DNA from: Eulemur rufifrons
Lineage: Eukaryota; Chordata; Mammalia; Primates; Lemuridae
Length of the DNA: 64,000 nucleotides
NCBI RefSeq assembly: GCF_041146395.1
Contig: NW_027182922.1
Span: forward strand, 272,501-336,500
Direction of reading: 5' to 3'
The stretch's first letter is position 1; the number at the start of each line of letters is the position of its first letter. The notes beneath the pieces are model-generated. The model was not told where the DNA came from. It did not search any database and saw only the letters and a program-made list of their open reading frames with translations. Positions 36,361 to 47,131 of this stretch are shown here, one piece after another. The translations under genes were made by a program, and so were the position numbers.

Positions 36361-36570
36361 CTCAGACTTCTTGCTTTCTTAGAGTTTAGAAAGCCTGCAA
36401 TCCTCCCATGCCATGCGTGAAAGGAGGCTCTACCACTGTGTCCTGCATGAAACCCACGGGCCCATACCCAGAGTATGATAGAGTGGGTTCCCGGGTACAA
36501 TCCCAGCCCCCTAAACTCCCCCCGCCCGCCTAATGCAGACAGGGCCCGTGCGCTAAGCATAAACAATACC
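36361..36570 (+). repeat. Non-telomeric island 1 (type I)
   Basis: About 210 bp of complex sequence inside telomere-like repeat: CTCAGACTTCTTGC, CCCATGCCATGCGTGAAAGG, GTCCTGCATGAAACCC, CAGACAGGGCCCGTGCGC. It is the reference copy for islands 2 to 10. The reverse strand is open across it (36312-36626), but that frame runs on into degenerate telomere repeat and is not taken as a gene. Confidence 0.9.
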
Positions 36571-37930
36571 TTTAACAGATAACCCAAACCCTGAACATAA
36601 CACCCAACCCTGTTCCTATTTCTCACCTTAACACGTAAACCTCACCGTGCGCCTAACTTTAACCTCTTATCCTAACGTTAATGCATAACCCATTTCCTCA
36701 GAACAACCCCAATCCCATAATTCTAACCCTATCTCCTAGTCATAACTGTGTCATCTAATCCCTAACCCTAATTCTAAACCGCTAACCCTAACCGTAACCC
36801 TACCTACAACCCTAACACTGACAGTAACACTTACTTCTAACCCCAACGCTATGCCTAACAAAAACCCTAACCCTTCACCCTAACCCTTCACCCTAAGCCC
36901 TAAGCCTTACGCTAACCCTTAACCCTAATCCTAATCCTAACCATTAAACCTAACCCTAGCTCTTAAAGCTAACCCTAAACCTTACCCTCACGACTAGACC
37001 TAACCCTGACACTAACCTAACACCTAATCCTAACCAGAACCCCTAAAGCTAACCCTGAACCCTATCCCTAACCCTAGCAGTAAACTTTAACCCTAAACCT
37101 AAGCCCAACCCGTAACCCTAATCCTATCCTTTTACCCTAAAACTAACCCCTAAACCTAACCCCTATACCTCACCCTAACTCTAACCCCAATCCTAATTCT
37201 AACCATACCCCTTCATAAAACACGGACTCCTAACCTCTAACCCTAACACTAACCAAAAACCCTAATCGCTAATCCCTAACCCTAACGCTTAACCTTTAAC
37301 CTAACCGTAAACCCTCACCCTAATTCTTAACACTGACCCTAACCTTAACCTTTAACTCTAAGCCTAACCTTTAACCCTACAGTAAGGAAGACCCTTAATG
37401 CTAATGGGATCCCTTTTCCCTAACACTAACACTACAGCTAAAAATAACCCTAACCCTTGATCCTTAAACCTAACCCCTAACACTTACTTTAACCCCAAAC
37501 CCTAACCCTAATCCTAAGCATTAAACCTAAGCCTATCCCTTAATCCTAACCCTAGCCCTTACCCTAACGCCTAGTTCTAACCCTAAATCTAACCTCCCGC
37601 CTAATCCTAACCTTAAGCCCTAATGCTAACGCTAACCCTGAACCCTAAACCTACCCGTAACCCTTAACACTAACCCTATCCGTGAACCTTAACCCTGACC
37701 CTAACCATTACCCGCACCCAAGCATTTAACCCTGACCCTACCCCTAATCCTTAATGATAACCCTAACACTAAACCCTAACCCTAAGTCCAACACTTAACC
37801 CTAATCCTATCCCTTAACCCTAAACCTAACCCTAACCCTAATGCTAACCCCTAAATGTAACCCTAACCGTGAACAGTAAACCTAACCCTAACCTCTAACA
37901 CAAACCATAGCACATAACTCTAACCCTAAA

Positions 37931-37961
<31 letters not shown>

Positions 37962-38238
37962 TTTTAACCTTAACCCTAAGCGTTAACTCTCACGCTAACC
38001 TTTAATCCTAACCCTAATCCTAATCTTCAACCCTAAACCTAACACTTAACCCAAACCCTGTACCAAACCCTAACCCCTCATCTTAACCCTAACCTTAAAC
38101 CTCAACCCTAAACCAAAGTGTAACCGTTAAATCTAAGAGTAACCTTTAACCCTATCCGTAATCCCTAAGCCTAAGCCCTCACCCTAACAGTAAACTTCAT
38201 CCTTAACCCTAACCATAACCCTAACCCTAAATCTAATT

Positions 38239-38437
38239 CTCAGACTTCTTGCTTTCTTAGAGTTTAGAAAGCCTGCAATCCTCCCACGCCATGTGTGAAA
38301 GGAGGCTCTGCCACAGTGTCCTGCATGAAACCCAGAGGCCCATACACTGCGTGCAGTAGAGTGGGTTCCCAGCGACCATCACAGACACCTAACTTTGCCT
38401 CCTAGAGCATACAGGGCCCGTGCCCTAAGCATAAACC
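38239..38437 (+). repeat. Non-telomeric island 2 (type I, diverged)
   Basis: Same order of landmarks as island 1, 1878 bp downstream, but the right part differs (CACTGCGTGCAGTAGAGTGG, CACAGACACCTAACTTTGCC). The same right part is seen in island 8. Confidence 0.9.
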
Positions 38438-39199
38438 CTACCCCTCACCCATAAGCCTAACCCACAACATAACACCTAACCCTGATGCTACTGCTCACCT
38501 TAACAGGTAAACCTCACCATACCCCTAACTTTAACCCCATATCTTAACGTTAATGCATGACACCCTGAGAACAAGCCCTATACCGTCATTATAACCCTAC
38601 CTCCTAGCTATAACCGTAACACCTAATCCCTAATTCTGAAGCGCCAACCCTAACCTTAACCCGACCAACAACATTAACACTAACCCTAACCCCTTACCCT
38701 AACCCTACGCCTAAAAGTAACCCTAACCGTTGATCCTTCGTCATAACCCCTAACCTTAACCCTAACACTTAACCTATTCCCAATCCTAACCATTAAACAG
38801 AACCCTAACCCTTAACCCTAACCCTAACCTTTACCCTAATGCCTAGAGATCTAACCCCAACACTGACCTACAGTTAACACTAACCCCAACCCCTAATGCT
38901 AACCTTAAACCTGAACCAAGCTCCTAACCCTTAACCCTAACACTATCCCTAACCCCTAAGCCTAACCCCAACTGTTAACCCTCTAATCCTCACCCTGAAT
39001 CCTAACCCTATCCCTTAACCCTAACCCCTAACCCTAACGCTAACTCCAACCCTAAACCTTACCCTGGCCCCCTAACCCAGACTAAACACCTTACCCCTAA
39101 CACTAACTCTAACCCTAACCACTAATCCCTAGCACCTAACCCTGACTCAAAACCTAACCCCTAACACGAAAAACCCTAACCCCAACCCCAACCCTAATT

Positions 39200-39385
39200 C
39201 TCACACTAGTTCCATTCCCAGAGTCAAGCAAGTCTACAATACATCCATGCCATGTGTGAGATGAGGCTCCGCCTGAGTCCTGCATTTAGGTCCTCTCCCA
39301 AGGCCCAGGGAATGATGTTGTGCTTTCGTGGTGACTCCGACCGCACCCCTCTCACCGTAGATTAACCAGGTCCTGTGCCCTTAAA
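39200..39385 (+). repeat. Non-telomeric island 3 (type II)
   Basis: A more distant relative: CTCACACTAGTTCC, CATGCCATGTGTGAGATGAG, GTCCTGCATTTAGG. The GTGAGATGAG reading links it to islands 9 and 10. It lies out of the 1.87-kb register. Confidence 0.8.
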
Positions 39386-39901
39386 CTGACCGCTAAAGCT
39401 AAGCCCTACCACCGATGCTAACCCCTGACCCTGAACCTAAGCCCCGAGCCTAAAGCCCAACATTAACTCTAGACCCTTACCCTAAACCTAATCCCTAACC
39501 CTAATGCTAACCCCTAAACCCAACCCTAACTGTGAACAGTAAACCTAACCCTAACCCCTAACACAAACCATAGCACATAACTCTAACGCTAAATCTAACC
39601 CTAAGCCTAACCGTAAACACTAAATCTTAACCTTAACACTAAGCGTTAACTCTCACGCTAACCTTTCATCCTAACCCTAATCCTAATCTTCAACCCTAAA
39701 CCTAACACTTAACCCTAAACGTCTACCAAACCCTAACCCCTCATCTTAACCCTAACCGTAAACCTCAACCCTAAACCGAACTGTAACCGTTAAACCTAAG
39801 AGTAACCTTTAACCCTAACCCTAATCCCTAACCTTAAGCCCTCATCCTAACACTAAACTTCATCCTTAACCCTAACCATAATGCTAACCCTAAATCTAAT
39901 T

Positions 39902-40108
39902 CTCAGACTTCTTTCTTTCTTAGAGTTTAGAAAGCCTGCCATCCTCCCATGCCATGCGTGAAAGGAGGCTCTACCACTGTGTCCTGCATGAAACCCACGG
40001 GCCCATACCCAGAGTATGATAGAGTGGGTTCCCGGGTACAATCCCAGCCCCCTAAACTCCCCCCGCCCGCCCAATGCAGACAGGGCCCGTGCGCTAAGCA
40101 TAAACAAT
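39902..40108 (+). repeat. Non-telomeric island 4 (type I)
   Basis: Nearly identical to islands 1, 5 and 6. Island 5 begins 1865 bp later. An 84-codon reverse-strand frame (39853-40107) spans it. Confidence 0.92.
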
Positions 40109-41766
40109 ACCTTTAACAGATAACCCTAACCCTGAACATAACACCCAACCCTGTTCCTATTTCTCCCCTTAACACGTAAACCTCACCGTGCGCCTAACTT
40201 TAACCTCTTATCCTAACGTTAATGCATAACCCATTCCCTGAGAACAACCCCTATCCCATAATTCTAACCCTATCTCCTAGTCATCACTGGAACACCTAAT
40301 CCCTAACCCTAATTCTAAACCGCTAACCCTAACCGGAACCCTACCTACAACCCTAAGACTGACAGTAACCCTTACTTCTAACCCCAACGCTATGCCTAAC
40401 AAAAACCCTAACCCTTCACCCAAACCCCTAAGCCTTACGCTAACCCTTAACCCTAATCCTAATCCTAACCATTAAACCTAATCCTAGCTCTTAAAGGTAA
40501 CCCTAAACCTTACCCTCACGACTAGACCTAACCCTGACATTAACCTAACACCTAACCCTAAGCAGAACCCCTAAATCTAACCCTGAACCCTATCCCTAAC
40601 CCTAGCAGTAAACTTTAACCCTAAACCTAAGCCCAACCCGTAACCCTAATCCTATCCTTTTACCCTAAAACTAACCCCTAAACCTAACCCCTATACCTAA
40701 CCCTAACTCTAACCCCAATCCTAATTCTAACCATACCCCTTCATAAAACACGAACTCCTAACCTCTAACCCTAACACTAACCAAAAACCCTAATCGCTAA
40801 TCCCTAACCCTAACGCTTAACCTTTACCCTAACCGTTAACCCTCACCCTAAATCTTAACCCTGACCCTAACCTTAACCTTTAACTCTAAGCCTAACCCTT
40901 AACCCTACAGTAAGGAAGACCCTTAATGCTAATGGGATCACTTTTCCCTAACCCTAACACTACAGCTAAAAATAACCCTAACCTTTGATCCTTAAACCTA
41001 ACCCCTAACACTTACTTTAACCCCAAACCCTAACCCTAATCCTAAGCATTAAACCTAACACTATCTCTTAACCCTAACGCTAGCCCTTACCCTAACGCCT
41101 AGTTCTAACCCTAAATCTAACCTCCCGCCTAATCCTAACCTTAAGCCCTAATGCTAACGCTAACCCTGAACCCTAAACCTACCCGTAACCCTTAACACTA
41201 ACCCTATCCGTGAACCTTAACCCTGACCCTAACCATTACCCGCACCCAAGCATTTAACCCTGACCCTAACCCTAATCCTTAATGCTAACCCTAACACTGA
41301 ACCCTAACCCTAAGCTCAACACTTATCCCTAATCCTATCACTTAACCCTAACCCTAACCCTAATGCTACCCCCTAAACGTAACCCTAACCGTGACCAGTA
41401 AACCTAATCCTAACCTCTAACACAAACCATAGCACATAACTCTAACCCTAAATCTAACCCTAACCCTAATCCTAACCCTAACCCCTAACCCTTAACCTTA
41501 ACCCTAAGCGTTAACTCTCACGCTAACCTTTAATCCTAACCCTAATCCTAATCTTCAACCCTAAACCTAACACTTAACCCTAACCCTGTACCAAACACTA
41601 ACCCCTAATCTTAACCATAACCGTAAACCTCAACCCTAAACCAAAGTGTAACCGTTAAACCTAAGAGTAACCTTTAACCCTAACCCTAAGCCCTAACCCT
41701 AAGCCCTCACCCTAACACTAAACTTCATCCTTAACCCTAACCATAATCGTAACCCTAAATCTAATT

Positions 41767-41970
41767 CTCAGACTTCTTGCTTTCTTAGAGTTTAGAAAGC
41801 CTGCAATCCTCCCATGCCATGCGTGAAAGGAGGCTCTACCACTGTGTCCTGCATGAAACCCACGGGCCCATACCCAGAGTATGATAGAGTGGGTTCCCGG
41901 GTACAATCCCAGCCCCCTAAACTCCCCCCGCCCGCCTAATGCAGACAGGGCCCGTGTGCTAAGCATAAAC
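41767..41970 (+). repeat. Non-telomeric island 5 (type I)
   Basis: Nearly identical to islands 4 and 6, 1865 bp after island 4 and 1872 bp before island 6. The 84-codon reverse frame is kept with a few substitutions. Confidence 0.92.
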
Positions 41971-43330
41971 AATACCTTTAACAGATAACCCTAACCCTGA
42001 ACATAACACCCAACCCTGTTCCTATTTCTCCCCTTAACACGTAAACCTCACCGTGCGCCTAACTTTAACCTCTTATCCTAACGTTAATGCATAACCCATT
42101 CCCTGAGAACAACCCCTATCCCATAATTCTAACCCTATCTCCAAGTCATCACTGGAACACCTAATCCCTAACCCTAATTCTAAACCGCTAACCCTAACCG
42201 TAACCCTACCTACAACCCTAACACTGACAGTAACCCTTACTTCTAACCCCAACGCTATCCCTAACAAAAACCCTAACCCTTGACCCTAACCCTTCACCCT
42301 AACCCCTAAGCCTTACCCTAATCCTTAACCCTAATCCTAGTCCTAACCATTAAACCTAACCCTAGCTCTTAAAGCTAACCCTAAACCTTACCCTCACGAC
42401 TAGACCTAACCCTGACACTAACCTAACACCTAACCCTAACCAGAACCCCTAAAACTAACCCTGAACCCTATCCCTAACCCTGGCAGTAAACTTTAATCCT
42501 AAACCTAAGCCCAACCCGTAACCCTAATCCTATCCTTTTACCCTAAAACTATCTCCTAAACCTAACCCCTATACCTCACCCTAACTCTAACCCCAATCCT
42601 AATTCTAACCATACCCCTTCATAAAACACTAACTCCTAACTGCTAACCCTAACACTAACCAAAAACCCTAATCACTAATCCCTAACCCTAACGCTTAACC
42701 TTTACCCTAACCGTTAACCCTCACCCTAAATCTTAACACTGACCCTAACCTTAACCTTTAACTCTAAGCCTAACCCTTAACCCTACAGGAAAGAAGACCC
42801 TTAATGCTAATGGGATCCCTTATCCCTAACCCTAACACTACAGCTAAAAATAACCCTAACCTTTGATCCTTAAAACTAACCCCTAACACTTACGTTAACC
42901 CCAAACCCTAACTCTATTCCTAAGCATTAAACCTAACCCTATCTCTTAACCCTAACGCTAGCCCTTACCCTAACACCTAGATCTAACCCTAAATCTAACC
43001 TACCGACTAATCCTAACCTTAAGCCCTAATGCTAACACTAACCCTGAACCTTAAACCTACCCGTAACCCTTAACACTAACCCTATCCGTGAACCTTAACC
43101 CTGACTCTAACCATTACCCGCACTCAAGAATTTAACCCTGACCCTAACCCTAATCCTTAATGCTAACCCTAACACTAATCCCTAACCCTAAACCCAACAC
43201 TTAACCCTAATCCTATCCCTTAACCCTAACCATAACCCTAATGCTACCCTCTAAACGTAACCCTAACCGTGACCAGTAAACCTAACCCTAACCTCTAACA
43301 CAAACCATAGCACATAACTCTAACCCTAAA

Positions 43331-43361
<31 letters not shown>

Positions 43362-43638
43362 TCTTAACCTTAACCCTAAGCGTTAACTCTCACGCTAACC
43401 TTTAATCCTAACCCTAATCCTAATCTTCAACCCTAAACCTAACACTTAACCCTAACCCTGTACCAAACCCTAACCCCTCTTCTTAACCCTAACCGTAAAC
43501 CTCAACCCTAAACCAAAGTGTAACCGTTAAACCTAAGAGTAACCTTTAACCCTAACCGTATTCCCTAACCCTGAGCCCTCACCCTAACACTAAACTTCAT
43601 CCTTAACCCTAACCATAATCCTAACCCTAAATCTAATT

Positions 43639-43842
43639 CTCAGACTTCTTGCTTTCTTAGAGTTTACAAAGCCTGCAATCCTCCCATGCCATGCGTGAAA
43701 GGAGGCTCTACCACTGTGTCCTGCATGAAACCCACGGGCCCATACCCAGAGTATGATAGAGTGGGTTCCTGGGTACAATCCCAGCCCCCTAAACTCCCCC
43801 CGCCCGCCTAATGCAGACAGGGCCCGTGCGCTAAGCATAAAC
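43639..43842 (+). repeat. Non-telomeric island 6 (type I)
   Basis: Same as islands 4 and 5 with isolated substitutions (for example GAGTTTACAAAG and GGTTCCTGGG). Island 7 follows at 1771 bp. Confidence 0.92.
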
Positions 43843-45409
43843 AATACCTTTAACAGATAACCCTAACCCTGAACATAACACCCAACCCTGTTCCTATTTC
43901 TCCCCTTAACACGTAAACCTCACCGTGCGCCTAACTTTAACCTCTTATCCTAACGTTAATGCATAACCCATTCCCTGAGAACAACCCCTATCCCATAATT
44001 CTAACCCTATCTCCAAGTCATCACTGGAACACCTAATCCCTAACCCTAATTCTAAACCGCTAACCCTAACCGTAACCCTACCTACAACCCTAAGACTGAC
44101 AGTAACCCTTACTTCTAACCCCAACGCTATGCCTAACAAAAACCCTAACCCTTCTCCCAAACCCCTAAGCCTTACGCTTACCCATAACCCTAATCCTAAT
44201 CCTAACCATTAAACCTAATCCTAGCTCTTAAAGCTAACCCTAAACCTTACCCTCACGACTAGACCTAACCCTGACACTAACCTAACACCTAACCCTAACC
44301 AGAACCCCTAAAGCTAACCCTGAACCCTATCCCTAACCCTAGCAGTAAACTTTAACCCTAAACCTAAGCCCAACCCATAACCCTAATCCTATCCTTTTAC
44401 CCTAAAACTAACCCCTAAACCTAACCCCTATACCTAACCCTAACTCTAACCCCAATCCTAATTCTAACCATACCCTTTCATAAAACACGAACTCCTAACC
44501 TCTAACCCTAACACTAACCAAAAACCCTAATCGCTAATCCCTAACCCTAACGCTTAACCTTTACCCTAACCATTAACCCTCACCCTAATTCTTAACACTG
44601 ACCCTAACCTTAACCTTTAACTCTAATCCTAACCCTTAACCCTACAGTAAGGAAGACCCTTAATGCTAATGGGATCACTTTTCCCTAACCCTAACACTAC
44701 AGCTAAAAATAACCCTAACCTTTGATCCTTAAACCTAACCCCTAACACTTACTTTAACCCCAAACCCTAACCCTAATCCTAAGCATTAAACCTAACACTA
44801 TCTCTTAACCCTAACGCTAGCCCTTACCCTAACGCCTAGTTCTAACCCTAAATCTAACCTCCCACCTAATCCTAACCTTAAGCCCTAATGCTAATGCTAA
44901 CCCTGAACCCTAAACCTACCCGTAACCCTTAACACTAACCCTATCCGTGAACCTTAACCCTGACCCTAACCATTACCCGCACCCAAGCATTTAACCCTGA
45001 CCCTAACCCTAATCCTTAATGATAACGCTAACACTAAACCCTAACCCTAAGCCCAACACTTAACCATAATACTATCCTTTAACCCTAAGCCTAACCCTAA
45101 CCCCTAACGCTAAACCTAACCCTAACCGCAACCCTAACCCTCAATCTTGAAACTTACCATTAACCCTGACACTAACCCTTAACCCTAACCCTACTCCTAA
45201 TCCTTATCCATAAGGCTAATACTGAAGCCTAACCCTGTGCCAAACGCTAAACCCAAACCTTAACCCTAACCCTGAATCTTAAACGTAAACCTAACTGTAA
45301 CTGTTAAACCTAACACTAACATTTAACCCTAACACCTAACCCTAAGACTCCACCCTAACACTAATCTTCATCCCTAAACATTACCAGAATCCTACCCCTA
45401 AATCTAATT

Positions 45410-45613
45410 CTCAGACTTCTTGCTTTCTCAGAGTTTAGAAAGCCTACAATCCTCCCATGCCATGAGTTAAAGGGTGCTCTGCCACTGTGTCCTGCATGAA
45501 ACCCAGGAATCCACACCCAGCGTTCAATAGAGTGTGTTCCCGGGGACAATCCTATCCCCCTAACCCCCGCCCGCCGCCCAGTGCAGACAGGGCCTGTACG
45601 CTAAGTATAAGCA
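45410..45613 (+). repeat. Non-telomeric island 7 (type I, diverged)
   Basis: Clearly related but with many changes (GAGTTAAAGGGTGCTC, CCAGGAATCCACACCCAGCG). It marks the right end of the regular 1.87-kb series. Confidence 0.88.
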
Positions 45614-45940
45614 CTGCCCCTAACAGATAACCCTCACCCTGAACATAACACCTAACCATGATCCTATTCCTAAACGTAAACCATAAACCTCCCCGTAATG
45701 CTAACTTATCCCCTTAAATTAACGTTAATGCATAACACCCTGAGAAGAAGCCCTATCCCATAATTCTAATCCTAAACCATAGTCATAACCATAACACCTC
45801 ATCCCTATTTCTAAAATGAAAACCCTAACTTTCACCCTACCACAACCCTAACCCTAACCCTATCCCCTAACCCTAAGCCCTCACCCTATCACTAATCTTC
45901 ATCCCTAAACCGTGCCGTAATTTTAACCCTAAATCTCATT

Positions 45941-46137
45941 CTCAGACTTCTTGTTTTCTCAGAGTTTTGAAAGCCTACAATCCTACTAAGCCATGCATGA
46001 AAGCCGGCTCTGCCACAGTGTCCGGCATGAAACCGAGAGGCCCATACACTGCGTGGGATAGAGTGTGTTCTCAGCGACCATCACAGACTCCTAACTTCGC
46101 CTCCTAGTGCATACAGGGCCCATGCCCTAAGCATAAA
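45941..46137 (+). repeat. Non-telomeric island 8 (type I, variant of island 2)
   Basis: Shares CACTGCG and the CACAGACTCCTAACTTCGCC right part with island 2. It lies only 531 bp after island 7, so spacing here is compressed. Confidence 0.88.
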
Positions 46138-46607
46138 CCCTACCCGTCACCCATAACCCTAACCCAGAACATAACACCTAACCCTGATCCTACTGCTCAC
46201 CTCAACACGTAAACCTCACCGTAACCCTAAGGTCAACCCCTTATCTTAACGTTAATGCATGACACCCTGAGAACAAGCCTATACCGTAATTCTAACCCTA
46301 ACTCCTAGCCATAACCATAACACCTAATCCCTAATTCTGAAACGCCAACACTAACCTTAACCCTACCAACACTAACCCTAACCCTAACTCTTAACCATAA
46401 CACTAACCTTTACCCTAATGCCTAGAGATTTAAACCCAACACTGACCTACAGGTACACTAAACCTACCCTCTAATGCTAACCTTAAACCTGAACCAAGCT
46501 CCTAACCCTTAACCCTAACCCTATCCCTAACCCCCTTACCCTAACTCTAACTGTTAACCCTCACCCTAACCCTCAACCCTGACCCTAACCTTAAACCTTA
46601 ATCCTAA

Positions 46608-46740
46608 CCATGCGTGAGATGAGCCTCTGCCTTTGTCCTGCATGACAGTTGAAGCCCAACACCCAGGGTACGATGAAGTGGGGACCCAGCCTTGCTCCAC
46701 ATCCACAGTGCCCCGTACGTTAGACAGGGCCCGTGCCCTA
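46608..46740 (+). repeat. Non-telomeric island 9 (type II, left part missing)
   Basis: Starts abruptly at CATGCGTGAGATGAG and ends with AGACAGGGCCCGTGCCC. The CTCAGACTTCTT part is absent. Confidence 0.8.
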
Positions 46741-46998
46741 ACACACACCGTTAAACGTAAGCCCTAACCCTATCACTAAACCAAACCCTTAGTAAGCCCT
46801 GAATCTAACTCCTAACAGTAACCCTAATCCCTGACCCTTACTCTTGCCTCTCACCCTAAACCTAAACCCAACCACTAAATATAATCCTAATCTCTAACCC
46901 TAACAGTAATCCTAACCCTAATTCTAACCTAAAACCCTAACCCCTAAACCTAATCCTAGTCCCTAACACCTAACCTTACCCTAAACCCAATTCCAATT

Positions 46999-47131
46999 CT
47001 CAGACTTCTTCAATTCAAAAACTTAAAAAAGCCTACAATCCACCAATGCCGTGTCTGAGATGAGGGTCCGCCCCTATGTCCTGCATGACAGGCAGGCGCC
47101 AATGCCCAGGGTACTATGGAGTGGGGTCCGG
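46999..47131 (+). repeat. Non-telomeric island 10 (type II), cut by the boundary to sat-93
   Basis: Begins normally (CTCAGACTTCTT) and reaches GAGTGGGGTCC, then passes directly into sat-93 sequence (GGAGGCTTGCTAAACTCC). The usual right part (AGACAGGGCCCGTG) is missing, so the boundary between the two repeat classes falls inside an island. Confidence 0.82.

Larger units (their letters stand above)
35927..47131 (+). repeat. Interstitial degenerate telomere-repeat block, C-rich on + strand
   Basis: About 11.2 kb is built of CCCTAA and close variants (CCCTTAA, CCTAACC, CGCTAA, CCCTGA). It is near-canonical only in the first tens of bases and is otherwise heavily mutated. The mutated sequence is itself repeated: the phrase CAGTAAACCTAA with its flanks recurs near 35990, 37875, 39538, 41395 and 43275, and all units between islands 1-2, 4-5 and 5-6 are about 1.87 kb. 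So degenerate telomere sequence was later amplified as a long tandem unit. No gene is seen; weak open frames come from the low-complexity repeat. Confidence 0.95.

Noticed and set aside
39853..45549. Near-identical reverse-strand open frames of about 84 codons (39853-40107, 41718-41972, 43590-43844, with relatives at 36312 and 45361)
   Set aside because: They cross the islands and run into degenerate telomere repeat (the C-terminal part is translated repeat). Their likeness is explained by tandem duplication of the 1.87-kb unit, and diverged islands do not keep the frame.
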